A DNA stretch of 64,000 nucleotides, taken from the NCBI RefSeq assembly GCF_004765805.1, contig NZ_SBIU01000005.1, forward strand, positions 62,001 to 126,000, given 5' to 3'. The position numbers and the translations under genes are program-made. Of the stretch, positions 1 through 7,629 are shown piece by piece. The stretch's first letter is position 1. Each line of letters starts with the position of its first letter. Below the pieces are notes generated by a model, which saw nothing but the letters and a program-made list of their open reading frames with translations, was not told the DNA's origin and did not search any database. Origin of the DNA: Halorussus halobius. Its GTDB lineage: Archaea; Halobacteriota; Halobacteria; Halobacteriales; Haladaptataceae.

Positions 1-114
1 GCGGCCCGGGAGGCGCTGTCGGCGACCGACGTCGGCGGCGAGGTGGTGGTCGCCGAGCCGCGAAACCGGGGTGCTCGAGTCGGAGACGGTGATGGCGAAG
101 CCCTCTCGGGATAA
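1..114 (+). CDS. 3' end of an unidentified protein (partial)
   Basis: Frame 1 is open from the first base to a TAA at 112-114 and gives 37 residues. The first half is ordinary haloarchaeal coding sequence (Ala/Glu/Val-rich); the tail is Gly/Asp-rich, as is common at haloarchaeal C-termini. Too little is present to name a family. The reading rests on codon pattern only, since the start lies outside the window. Confidence 0.45.
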   Translation, partial: AAREALSATDVGGEVVVAEPRNRGARVGDGDGEALSG

Positions 115-389
115 GCGGACTGGCGGTCGCGGGTGGAGTCGCGGCGCCGCCGTCACAGCGGCGACGCCGCGACCGAACGCCTGCGTCGACTGACTCGCCG
201 ACGTGCTGCCCGCGACCGCGCGAAGCGTCCGGGCCGGTCTGGTCCCGTCCTCGTATTTGAAGCTTCGCGTGCGCTCCGACGGCTCGGAGTCGCCGGCTCG
301 GGTCGCGGACTGACGCCCGGCGCGTCCCAGCGAGTCGGTTCATGCTACCGGGCGGCAAGCTTTTCACGACACCGCCCCAATCCGGGCGC
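115..389. promoter_or_regulatory. Intergenic region with promoter of the GTPase gene
   Basis: About 275 bases without a convincing gene. An 86-codon frame at 133-393 is Arg-rich and lacks haloarchaeal protein composition, so it is not called. Near the right end an A/T-rich box (about 354-363, aagctttt) lies about 30 bases before the ATG at 390, the spacing expected of a TATA box for a leaderless or nearly leaderless transcript. Confidence 0.4.
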
Positions 390-2024
390 ATGAGCGCCGA
401 CAGGGCGGCGTTACAGCGCGCCCTCGACCGCGGCGAACGGGAAGGCGGCAGCGTCGAGTTCAAGGAACGACTCACGCGGGACCTCCACCTCGCCGAGGGC
501 CGGATGGAGAGCCTCGCGGCCCAACTCCGCCATCGGGTGCTCTCGGGCGACGGCGAGGCCACTTACGTTGTGGGCGTGACCGACGACGGCGGCATCGCGG
601 GAATCGCTCAAGACGCCTTCTCGGAGTCGATGGACGTGCTCAGCCTGCTGGCCGAGGAAGCCGGCGCGCACATCGAGGACGTCCAGACGTGGGGCATCGA
701 CGCCGACGGAGCGGTAGCGACGACCGGCGACCGCGACGCGGACGGTCTCGTCGGCGTGGCGACCATCCGGGAGGGCGCGATGCTCGACACCGATGGCGAG
801 CACATCGTCGTCGGGACGGCGGGCCACGTCGACCACGGCAAGTCCACGCTCGTCGGCTCGCTGGTGACCGGCGAGCCCGACGACGGCGAGGGCGTCACGC
901 GGGCGTACCTCGACGTCCAACCCCACGAGGTCGAGCGCGGCCTCTCCGCGGACCTCTCGTACGCGGTCTACGGCTTCGACGGGGAGGGCTCGGTACGGAT
1001 GGACAACCCCCACCGCAAGTCCGACCGGGCGCGGGTGGTCGAAGAGAGCGACCAGCTCGTCTCGTTCGTGGATACGGTCGGCCACGAGCCGTGGCTTCGC
1101 ACGACGATTCGGGGCCTCGTGGGCCAGAAGCTCGACTACGGCCTGCTGACGGTGGCGGCCGACGACGGCCCGACCAAGACCACCCGCGAACACCTCGGCG
1201 TCCTGCTCGCGACCGAACTCCCCACCATCGTCGCAATCACCAAGGTCGACGCGGTGAGCGACGAGCGCGTGGCCGAGGTCGAGCGCGAGGTCGAGCGCCT
1301 GCTCAGAGACGTCGACAAGACGCCCCTGCTGGTCGAGCGCCACGGCGTCGACGCGGCGGTCGAGGAGATAAGCGAGGACGTCGTGCCGGTGGTGTCGACC
1401 AGCGCGGTCACGATGGACGGCCTCGACACCCTCGACGAGCTGTTCGAGCGCCTGCCCAAGACTACCGCCCAGTCCGGACCGTTCCGGATGTACGTCGACC
1501 GGACGTACTCGGTGACGGGCGTGGGCGCGGTCGCGTCGGGCACCGTGATGTCGGGCGCGGTCGAGGCGGGCGACGAGCTCCTGCTCGGCCCGATGGCCGA
1601 CGGGGCGTTCCGCGAGGTCGAGGTCCGGTCGATCGAGATGCACTACCACCGAGTCGACCGGGCGGAGGCGGGCCGCATCGTCGGCATCGCTCTGAAGGGC
1701 GTCCGCGAGGCGGACGTCGAGCGCGGGATGGTCCTGCTGCCGGCCGACGCCGACCCCGACCCGGTCCGGGAGTTCGAGGCCGAGGTGGTCGTGCTCAACC
1801 ATCCGACCCGCATCGGCGACGGCTACGAGCCGGTGGTCCACCTCGAGACCATCAGCGAGGCCGTGGAGTTCCACCCCCGCGGGGGCCAGCTGTTGCCCGG
1901 CGATTCGGGGACCACCACGGTCCGGTTCAAGTTCAAGCCCTACCTCGTCGAGGAGGGCCAGCGGTTCGTGTTCCGCGAGGGCCAGAGCAAGGGCGTCGGC
2001 ACGGTGACCGACGTGAATCCCTGA
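390..2024 (+). CDS. GTPBP1-like GTP-binding protein (translational GTPase family)
   Basis: A 544-residue GTPase of the EF-Tu/EF-1A superfamily, closest in layout to the GTPBP1/GTPBP2 group. The G1 motif GHVDHGKS is at residues 145-152, G3 DTVGHE at 228-233 and G4 TKVD at 284-287. Before the G domain lies a roughly 135-residue N-terminal extension, as in GTPBP1. After it come two beta-barrel-like domains (about 365-544) resembling domains II and III of elongation factors. The ATG at 390 is preferred to one 16 codons upstream because that leader is not conserved-looking and overlaps the promoter box. The exact role (translation quality control or RNA binding in the eukaryotic relatives) is unknown in archaea. 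Confidence 0.9.
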   Translation: MSADRAALQRALDRGEREGGSVEFKERLTRDLHLAEGRMESLAAQLRHRVLSGDGEATYVVGVTDDGGIAGIAQDAFSESMDVLSLLAEEAGAHIEDVQTWGIDADGAVATTGDRDADGLVGVATIREGAMLDTDGEHIVVGTAGHVDHGKSTLVGSLVTGEPDDGEGVTRAYLDVQPHEVERGLSADLSYAVYGFDGEGSVRMDNPHRKSDRARVVEESDQLVSFVDTVGHEPWLRTTIRGLVGQKLDYGLLTVAADDGPTKTTREHLGVLLATELPTIVAITKVDAVSDERVAEVEREVERLLRDVDKTPLLVERHGVDAAVEEISEDVVPVVSTSAVTMDGLDTLDELFERLPKTTAQSGPFRMYVDRTYSVTGVGAVASGTVMSGAVEAGDELLLGPMADGAFREVEVRSIEMHYHRVDRAEAGRIVGIALKGVREADVERGMVLLPADADPDPVREFEAEVVVLNHPTRIGDGYEPVVHLETISEAVEFHPRGGQLLPGDSGTTTVRFKFKPYLVEEGQRFVFREGQSKGVGTVTDVNP

Positions 2025-2062
2025 CCACAGGGACTTTCTACGCGACCTGTGAACCGACGAGT

Positions 2063-2383
2063 ATGAACCGAGACCGCGTGGTCACGGCCGCGACGGTCGC
2101 GCTCGCGGTGGCGCTGTTCGCCGTGAGCGTTCTCGCGGCGTACTTCGCGCTTCGGGAGGGCGAAGGTCTCGTCACGCCGATTCTGAGCGTCTACCTCACC
2201 GGGCTCCTGCTCGCGGGCGTCCTCCGGGGCACGATGGACACGCCGCGCTGGCAACTGGCCTTCTTCGCCGGCGTCGCGGTCTGGGGCGGCTACGAGTACG
2301 CGACCGCAGGCGAGGTCTTCGCGCTGTTGCTCGCGGGGGTCGCGGTCGTGATGGTCCTCGTCGCCGGATTCGATTCGGGGTGA
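2063..2383 (+). CDS. Small integral membrane protein
   Basis: A 106-residue protein with about four hydrophobic segments (roughly residues 7-28, 36-53, 64-80 and 84-102) and short polar loops. It starts 38 bases after the GTPase stop on the same strand, so it may be read through from that gene. No catalytic motif or recognised family is visible. It is probably a conserved haloarchaeal membrane protein of unknown function. Confidence 0.7.
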   Translation: MNRDRVVTAATVALAVALFAVSVLAAYFALREGEGLVTPILSVYLTGLLLAGVLRGTMDTPRWQLAFFAGVAVWGGYEYATAGEVFALLLAGVAVVMVLVAGFDSG

Positions 2384-2408
2384 CTCCCGCGACTTGCGGA
2401 AATCGATT

Positions 2409-2762
2409 TCACTCGTGCTGGCGGTCCAAGCCCATGTAACCGACGGCGCGCTCGACGCAGGTATCGACGGCGGTCGGCCGGAGCGTTCCCTGCCAGCGGT
2501 CCGGGTCCAGGTCGTCGTGGGCCAGCGAACCGAGCCCCCACGTGACGACCTTGCTGTCCTCGGGCATGCCGCCGCGAACCCAGTGGTCGTCGCGTAACTC
2601 GACCCCGTCGTCGTACCACGTCTTCGAGGTGAGCGTGAGCGCCACGTACTGCTCCCCGTAGAACGGATGGGTGTCGTCGGAGACTATCACCCACGGGCGA
2701 GCGTTCTTGCCGTTGCCGAACGGGTCGACGCCGAACGCGACGTCGCCTCTATCGTACTTCAT
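2409..2762 (-). CDS. PemK/MazF-like protein, probable toxin of a two-gene module
   Basis: 117 residues, the usual MazF length. The N-terminus has the MazF-type pattern YDRGDVAF followed by a basic turn and ARPWVIVSDD, matching the RGDI...RP.vVvS signature of PemK/MazF ribonucleases; a TLTSKTW strand follows where MazF has its conserved T/S. The start is the ATG that overlaps the upstream gene's TGA by four bases (2759-2762), so the two genes are translationally coupled. Antitoxin first, toxin second is the normal order for type II modules. RNase activity is inferred from the fold only; many haloarchaeal relatives are untested. Confidence 0.75.
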   Translation of the reverse strand: MKYDRGDVAFGVDPFGNGKNARPWVIVSDDTHPFYGEQYVALTLTSKTWYDDGVELRDDHWVRGGMPEDSKVVTWGLGSLAHDDLDPDRWQGTLRPTAVDTCVERAVGYMGLDRQHE

Positions 2763-3175
2763 CTCACTTCCTCGTCGGTTCCATCGGCGTTCGGATGCGG
2801 GTCGTCCGGAGCGTGAGCGGCCCACTCGTCGGGGTCCTCCTCGCCCAACCGCTCGGTGAGTGACGAGGTGGTCCGGAAGTAGTCGCTGAACGACCGGAGC
2901 CGCTCGGTGTCGTCGGTGATCGCCCAGTACGGCCCCTTGTGCCGGACGAGGTTCCGGTCTTCGAGGCGAGCCAGAACGTTCCCGATGGAGTTGTCGTTCA
3001 CGCCCGTCCGGTCGGCTATCTCGGCGGGCTTGAACGCGCGGTCGTCGTTGGTCGACAGAAAGCGGAGGACGCGCTCGCCGTTGGTCAGGTCGGCGAGTTC
3101 GCTCTCGCTTTTCTCCTCGAAGTCGTCGATGTCGATGGACACGCGAGTACGTAGCGTACCCGACGTAATCAACAT
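2759..3175 (-). CDS. Winged-helix protein, probable antitoxin/autoregulator
   Basis: A 138-residue acidic protein. Residues about 30-90 form a MarR/ArsR-like winged helix: a short helix with NGERVLRFL, a recognition region around PAEIADRTGVNDNSIGNVL, and a wing ending HKGPYWAI. The C-terminal 45 residues are charged and probably flexible, as expected of a toxin-wrapping tail. It overlaps the MazF-like gene by ATGA. Two starts are possible: ATG ending at 3175, at the predicted transcription start (leaderless), or GTG ending at 3142, which removes 11 residues. The first fits the promoter; the second gives a more typical N-terminus. Confidence 0.7.
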   Translation of the reverse strand: MLITSGTLRTRVSIDIDDFEEKSESELADLTNGERVLRFLSTNDDRAFKPAEIADRTGVNDNSIGNVLARLEDRNLVRHKGPYWAITDDTERLRSFSDYFRTTSSLTERLGEEDPDEWAAHAPDDPHPNADGTDEEVR

Positions 3176-3220
3176 TACCATGTAACCAGCGTAAAGCATA
3201 TACTCGACGTAACCGACGTA
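3161..3220 (-). promoter_or_regulatory. Promoter/operator of the winged-helix/MazF-like module
   Basis: An A/T-rich box (gcatatac region, about 3195-3205, read on the minus strand as tatatgc) is placed about 26 bases before the ATG at 3175. Three copies of the heptamer cgacgta lie at 3161-3167, 3205-3211 and 3214-3220, on both sides of the box. This arrangement suits an autoregulatory operator bound by the winged-helix protein. The box position is read from sequence; the regulation is inferred. Confidence 0.5.
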
Positions 3221-3242
3221 GCCCCGGGACGCGTTCGGTAGC

Positions 3243-3920
3243 TCACGACCGCCACGGCGGTTCCGCGAGGTCCGCCAGCGAGGGGACCGCGTGGTGTGGC
3301 TCCGGGTCCGGCTGGACCCCGGCCTCCGCGGGCACCCACGTCGACCGCAGGCCAGCGGCGTGCGCGCCCGCCACGTCCGAGGGAACCGAGTTGCCGACGT
3401 GGACCGCGCGGTCGGCCGCCGCCCCGAGGTCCGAGAGCGCCACCTCGAACGGCTCGGGGTCGGGCTTGGCCGAGCAGTCGTGGCCCGCGAACACCACCGT
3501 CTCGAATCGGTCGGCCAGCCCGGCGGCCGCCAGTTTGGTGGTCTGCATCTCCGGCGGGCCGTTGGTGACGACGCCGACCGCGTGGTCCTCGGCGAGCGCG
3601 TCGACGACGTCCCGCGCCCCGGGGACGCGTTCGACCCGGGAGTGGTCGCGCTCGTCGGCGAACGCCTCGGCGATTCGTCGTCCGAGGTCGGGGTCGCGGC
3701 CGCGCTCGTCGGCGATGGCGGCGAAGCAGTCGGCCCGACCCTCGGCGACCGACGTGTCGGGACCGAGGTGGTCGTTGTACCGGTCGAGGTACGCCTCGAC
3801 CTCGAAGAACGGCTCGACCCCGGCCGACTCGAACGCGAGGTCGAGCAGTTGTCCGGTCGAGCGTTCGTACTCCACGAGCGTCCCGTCGAGGTCGAACAGC
3901 ACGGCGTCGATAGCGGCCAT
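3243..3920 (-). CDS. HAD-superfamily hydrolase
   Basis: 225 residues with the HAD motifs in order: motif I DLDGT (FDLDGTLVEY, near residue 10), motif II VVTNGPPE in the middle, and motif III/IV K-P-D-P-E-P with HVGNS near 170. This is the phosphoglycolate-phosphatase-like/haloacid-dehalogenase subgroup with an alpha-helical cap between motifs I and II. The substrate, probably a small phosphorylated metabolite, cannot be told from sequence. A paralogue of the same layout lies at 39987-40670. The ATG at 3920 starts the protein just before motif I; longer frames upstream overlap a different gene and are rejected. Confidence 0.88.
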   Translation of the reverse strand: MAAIDAVLFDLDGTLVEYERSTGQLLDLAFESAGVEPFFEVEAYLDRYNDHLGPDTSVAEGRADCFAAIADERGRDPDLGRRIAEAFADERDHSRVERVPGARDVVDALAEDHAVGVVTNGPPEMQTTKLAAAGLADRFETVVFAGHDCSAKPDPEPFEVALSDLGAAADRAVHVGNSVPSDVAGAHAAGLRSTWVPAEAGVQPDPEPHHAVPSLADLAEPPWRS

Positions 3921-3990
3921 CGGTCGTGGCCGGGGATTCGCAGGCCGGTCGAAAAATCGTGTCGGTCGCGGCCGTCGACTCGCAACCGTC

Positions 3991-4407
3991 CTACTCTTCG
4001 GTCGGCGGCGGAGCCGACCGGCACGTCCAGATGGCGGCCGCGCCCGCGGCGAGCGACGGCGAGACGTACACCGCGCCGGCGAGCGAGTAGCGGGCCAGCG
4101 AGGCGAGCAGCCCACCGACACCGACGAGCGCGAGCCCGCCCGCCGCCGTTCCGGCGCGCACCGCCCGGCTCCGCCGAGTCCACGTCCGCAGGGCCGGGAC
4201 GCTCCCGACGACGACGCCGAACGCACCCAGCGCCGGCAACCACACGTACTCCGAGGCGGTGCCGAGCGCGGCGTCGACCGGTCGGAGCGTCGTCGGAGCG
4301 TTCGTCGGCGAGCGAATCCAGAGAAGCCCCCAGACGAACACCGCGACGCCGGCGAGAACGACGCTGATCGACAGCCCCCGCCGAAGGGCAGCCAAACTCC
4401 TCGTCAT
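3991..4407 (-). CDS. Four-helix membrane protein
   Basis: 138 residues with about four hydrophobic stretches (roughly 13-31, 45-63, 80-100 and 106-123) separated by short polar or Arg-rich loops; the C-terminus is Pro/Glu-rich. The start at 4407 (MTRSLAAL) puts a short positively charged segment before the first helix, consistent with the inside-positive rule. It lies 70 bases upstream of the HAD gene in the same direction and could share its transcript. No family recognised. Confidence 0.65.
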   Translation of the reverse strand: MTRSLAALRRGLSISVVLAGVAVFVWGLLWIRSPTNAPTTLRPVDAALGTASEYVWLPALGAFGVVVGSVPALRTWTRRSRAVRAGTAAGGLALVGVGGLLASLARYSLAGAVYVSPSLAAGAAAIWTCRSAPPPTEE

Positions 4408-4580
4408 GACCTCGCGTCCGAACGGAGCGCGCAAGAGCTTTTCGCTCAACTCCCGGTCTCCGGACGCCCCGTCGTTCCCGCAACCGGCACCCCGAGCCCC
4501 CGTGGCCCTGTTGTCGACGAACCGAAGTTCGACGGACGAGAGGCCAACCATTAAGGCGAGGGTGTGATAAGTAAAATCGA

Positions 4581-5513
4581 ATGGCTGGCGAAGATGTCAG
4601 CGAGCCGTCCGGGGCCCGCGACGCCTCGCTGGAGGGGTGGCTCGACGCCAAAGCCGAGGAACTCGACCTGACCCGCGAGCAACTGCTCGCGCGGCTCCGG
4701 ACGGAGGGCGAGTCGAACGGCGGCGGCTCCGCCGGCGGGGAAGCGGTGGCGCTCGACCCGGAACTCGCCGAGCGGGTGGGAGCGACCGGCGAGGCGGTCG
4801 AAGCCGACCTCGCCGACCTGCGGTCGGACCTCGACGACCTCCGCGACGACGTCGCGGAGGTCGAGCGCGACTTCGACGAGAAGATAGAGGACGTGCGCGA
4901 GCGGGTGATTCAGGTCAAGCGCGAGACCGACGGCAAGGCGTCCGCCGACCACGACCATCCCGACCTCGCCCAGCGCACCGAGGCCGTCGCCGACCGGGCC
5001 GACCGGCTCGCGGACGAACTCGACGAACTCTTGGCGGAAGTCGAGGAGCTCGACGACCGGGTCGACGCCGGCTTCGAGAACTTCGAGGACGTGCTCGAGT
5101 ACCTGACCGACGCGACCGACGACCTCGACTCGAAGCTCACGACGCTCGCGGAGGTGGCCGTGAGCCTCCGCGACCAGACCCGGGCGCTGGCGGCCCGCAA
5201 CGCCGCCCGGGCCGCCGCCGACGAACTCGCCCACCTCGCCAACCGCAGGGGCGTCTCGACGGCCAAGTGCAGCCACTGCGACGAGACGGTCCACGTCGGC
5301 CTGCTCGCCGAGCCGACGTGTCCCCACTGTGCCAGCACCTTCAACGACGTCGAGCCAAAGCAGGGCTTTTTCGGCTCGGCCCGACTCGTCGTCGGCGACC
5401 CGCCGGCGCTCGAAGGCGAGCGCGCCGACTGGGACGTCGGCGAGGCCTTCGATGCCGACGCGGACGCGGCGGCCGAGGACCTCGACGACATCCTCGCGGA
5501 GGACGAGGAATGA
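4581..5513 (+). CDS. Coiled-coil protein with C-terminal zinc ribbon
   Basis: 310 very acidic residues. Residues 15-42 form a short helical domain. About 60-215 is a long heptad-rich coiled coil with repeated D/E-L-x-D-L-x-x-D patterns. A four-cysteine zinc ribbon follows: C230-x2-C233 and C247-x2-C250 (CSHC...CPHC). The tail is Asp/Glu/Ala-rich. The layout suggests an oligomeric scaffold or nucleic-acid-associated protein; no enzyme motif is present. Its stop overlaps the next start by ATGA (5510-5513), so the two products are probably made together. An A/T-rich stretch just upstream (about 4553-4578) is the likely promoter. Confidence 0.8.
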   Translation: MAGEDVSEPSGARDASLEGWLDAKAEELDLTREQLLARLRTEGESNGGGSAGGEAVALDPELAERVGATGEAVEADLADLRSDLDDLRDDVAEVERDFDEKIEDVRERVIQVKRETDGKASADHDHPDLAQRTEAVADRADRLADELDELLAEVEELDDRVDAGFENFEDVLEYLTDATDDLDSKLTTLAEVAVSLRDQTRALAARNAARAAADELAHLANRRGVSTAKCSHCDETVHVGLLAEPTCPHCASTFNDVEPKQGFFGSARLVVGDPPALEGERADWDVGEAFDADADAAAEDLDDILAEDEE

Positions 5514-6202
5514 GCGACGAGGACCCCGACGCCGACGGGCGCGACCGGTCGGACGACGGGGGCCGGGAGATACCCGACGAACCGCTCGGCGGCGTCGCCG
5601 AACGGGTCAACGAGCGAACCGGCGATGCCCGCGAGGGCACCGACCCGGACGCGCCGGCCCGGACCGGGCCGCTGGCGGACGTGGCGACGCAGGTCGACGA
5701 GCGCCGCCGCCGGGACCGTGGCGGCTCGGACGCCTTCGAGTCGGTCGACGTCGGCGAACTCGACGGCGAGAAGCTCTGGGAGCGACTGGCGGACGAGGAC
5801 GGCGAGGAGTCCAGCGTGTCGGTCCCGGTCGGCGAGAGCGTCGAGGTCGAGGACGACGTGTGGGGCGACGACCGGGACGTCCGCACCATCCCCAAGGGGA
5901 CCTGCCACGGCTGTCCCAACTTCGGCGAGCCGCCGGAGCTGGCCTGCACTCACGAGGGGACGGACATCCTCGCGATGCCGGACGTCGACCACTTCCGGGT
6001 CGCCGACTGTCCGATGGTGATCGACGAGGACGAGGAGATAAGCGGTCTCACCCCTGACCCCGACGAGGCCGACCAGCCCGACGCGTCGGCCCGGGGTGAG
6101 GTCGCCGACCGGTCGGAGCCGGCGTCCGAGGTCCCGTCGCAGGCGGCCGCCGTCGACGGGAGCGCGGACGACGCCCACAACGGGGCCGACGACGCGGGGT
6201 GA
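5510..6202 (+). CDS. Acidic protein with a four-cysteine metal-binding core
   Basis: 230 residues. The first 125 and last 50 are low-complexity and highly acidic, probably disordered. Between them is a compact segment with C132, C135, C146 and C167 plus H149 (TCHGCPNFGEPPEL at its start), a spacing that could bind zinc or an iron-sulfur cluster. Translation is coupled to the coiled-coil/zinc-ribbon gene by a four-base overlap, which suggests a shared complex or task. The family is not recognised; similar pairs seem common in haloarchaea, but this is recalled, not checked. Confidence 0.75.
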   Translation: MSDEDPDADGRDRSDDGGREIPDEPLGGVAERVNERTGDAREGTDPDAPARTGPLADVATQVDERRRRDRGGSDAFESVDVGELDGEKLWERLADEDGEESSVSVPVGESVEVEDDVWGDDRDVRTIPKGTCHGCPNFGEPPELACTHEGTDILAMPDVDHFRVADCPMVIDEDEEISGLTPDPDEADQPDASARGEVADRSEPASEVPSQAAAVDGSADDAHNGADDAG

Positions 6203-6236
6203 GGCTGGCGGGAGTTGACTCGCGCGCCCCGGATTC

Positions 6237-6695
6237 TCACGCCGAGTCCACGACTCCGAGGGCTTCGCGCTCGAACGCCCGGCCGGTCCAGCGCCACGCC
6301 GTCACCGACGCACCCTCGGGTGTCTCGCCGGCGAGCGCGTGTTCGTCGTCATCGCCGAGGGAGACGACGACGTACGACCGGTCGGGCCAGGTCGCCAGCG
6401 CCGCGTCGGTCGCGCTGGGCTCGGCCGGCCCGCGCGGATGCGAGTGGTAGAATCCGACGACCTCGTGGCCGGCGGCCTCGACGGCCTCCAGGCGTTCGAG
6501 CTGCTCACGGGGGTCGAACTCGTAGCGCGACCGGGGTCGGTCGGCGACGTTCTCGACCGAGTGGTGGGCCTCGACGCGGCGCTGGCCGTCGGCGAGAGTT
6601 CCGGCGAGGATACCACACGTTTCTTCGGGTGCGCTCGCGCGAGCGCGGGCGACCATCGCGTCGCGGATAGAGCGCGGGACGAGGAGTCGTCGCAC
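6237..6695 (-). CDS. JAMM/MPN+ metalloprotease, probable desampylase
   Basis: 152 residues, the size of archaeal HvJAMM1-type enzymes. It has the full JAMM signature: catalytic Glu in APEETCG (E24/E25), then H84-x-H86 with S94 and D97 in YHSHPRGPAEPSATD. These ligands hold zinc and cleave isopeptide bonds; in Haloferax the homologous enzyme removes ubiquitin-like SAMP proteins. All key residues are intact. It lies 20 bases downstream of the PspA-like gene on the same strand and probably shares its transcript. It could instead deconjugate another substrate, since MPN+ enzymes also act in thiamin or Cys metabolism. Confidence 0.85.
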   Translation of the reverse strand: MRRLLVPRSIRDAMVARARASAPEETCGILAGTLADGQRRVEAHHSVENVADRPRSRYEFDPREQLERLEAVEAAGHEVVGFYHSHPRGPAEPSATDAALATWPDRSYVVVSLGDDDEHALAGETPEGASVTAWRWTGRAFEREALGVVDSA

Positions 6696-6715
6696 GGTTC
6701 GGCCGCGCCGCGGCG

Positions 6716-7576
6716 TCAGTTCTCCTCCTCGTCGCGGAGCTCTTCGAGCTCCTGTTCGACCTCCGAGTCGGCGAGTTCGGTCTCGACGTCGACGTCGGTG
6801 TCGAGTTCGGCTTCGATGTCGGTCTCGCCGCCGGTCTCGGTCTCGGCCTCGGCGTCGGCGGACTCTGTGGTCGTCGAGCCCTTGCCCATCTCCGACTTGA
6901 GGGTCTCCAGTTCCGCGTCGACCTCGCCCGTGGTCCGGACCTCCTCGAGCTCGCGGTCGAGGCTGTCCTTGTCCGAGAGCGCGTCGTCGAACGTGCCCGA
7001 CTCCTGGAGTTCGTCCATCGCCTCGGCGCGGGCCTCCATGTCCTCGGTGCGCTCCTCGGCGCGCTCGATGGCCCGGCCCACGTCCTCCATCTCGTCGCCC
7101 GCACCCGTCATGGCCTCAGAGACGCGGCTCTGGGCCTCGGCGGCCTCGTAGCGCGCCTTCATCGACTCCTTCTTGGTGCGGAACTCCTCGATGCGGTTCT
7201 GGAGCTCGTTTTTCTTCTCGACGAGGTTGTCCTGCGTGTTCTGGAGGTCGGCGATCTGACCCTCAAGCTCCTCGATCTGGGTCATCTTGGTCTTCTTCTT
7301 CTCCAGCGCGCGCCGGGCGAGGTCCTCGCGGTCCTGCGAGACGGCCTGCCGGGCCTGCTCGTTGTGCTTCTCGACGTTCTCTTCGAGCTTCCGCTTTTGC
7401 ATTTCGAGGCGCTTCTTCTGGGTCGTCAGGTCGGCGATGCCCTGCTTGACCTCCTGTAGCTCGTCGCGCATCTGCTCGTAGGAGTAGTCGAGCGTCTCGG
7501 CCGGGTCCTCGGCTCGATTCAGGACGGCGTTGATCTTCGAGCGGACGACGTACGACAGGCGTGAGAGCACTCCCAT
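6716..7576 (-). CDS. pspA: PspA/IM30 family membrane-stress protein
   Basis: 286 residues beginning MGVLSRLSYVVRSKINAVL, the amphipathic helix typical of PspA/Vipp1 proteins. A continuous helical region (about 25-195) follows, rich in K/E/Q heptads, as in the ESCRT-III-like hairpin. The last 90 residues are an acidic haloarchaeal extension containing repeated D/E/T runs. PspA polymers bind damaged or curved membranes and stabilise them. Haloarchaeal members are among the proteins induced by salt stress in some species, which is recalled knowledge. The start is supported by a TATA-like box 26 bases upstream. Confidence 0.88.
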   Translation of the reverse strand: MGVLSRLSYVVRSKINAVLNRAEDPAETLDYSYEQMRDELQEVKQGIADLTTQKKRLEMQKRKLEENVEKHNEQARQAVSQDREDLARRALEKKKTKMTQIEELEGQIADLQNTQDNLVEKKNELQNRIEEFRTKKESMKARYEAAEAQSRVSEAMTGAGDEMEDVGRAIERAEERTEDMEARAEAMDELQESGTFDDALSDKDSLDRELEEVRTTGEVDAELETLKSEMGKGSTTTESADAEAETETGGETDIEAELDTDVDVETELADSEVEQELEELRDEEEN

Positions 7577-7596
7577 ACCCTGCCTTTCGTGACCCG

Positions 7597-7610
7597 ACCC
7601 TTAAAATCCT
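7597..7610. promoter_or_regulatory. Shared TATA-like box between divergent pspA and hydrolase genes
   Basis: The only A/T-rich run in the 53-base gap (ccttaaaatcc, centre about 7604) is about 26-28 bases from both start codons: ATG ending at 7576 on the minus strand and ATG at 7630 on the plus strand. Archaeal TATA boxes sit about 26 bases before the transcription start, so a single box could serve both leaderless genes. Transcript mapping would be needed to show use in both directions. Confidence 0.45.
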
Positions 7611-7629
7611 CACTTCGACAACAGCCTGT

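Noticed and set aside
133..393. 86-codon frame before the GTPase gene
   Set aside because: Arg-rich composition unlike haloarchaeal proteins, and overlap with the promoter and start of the real gene.
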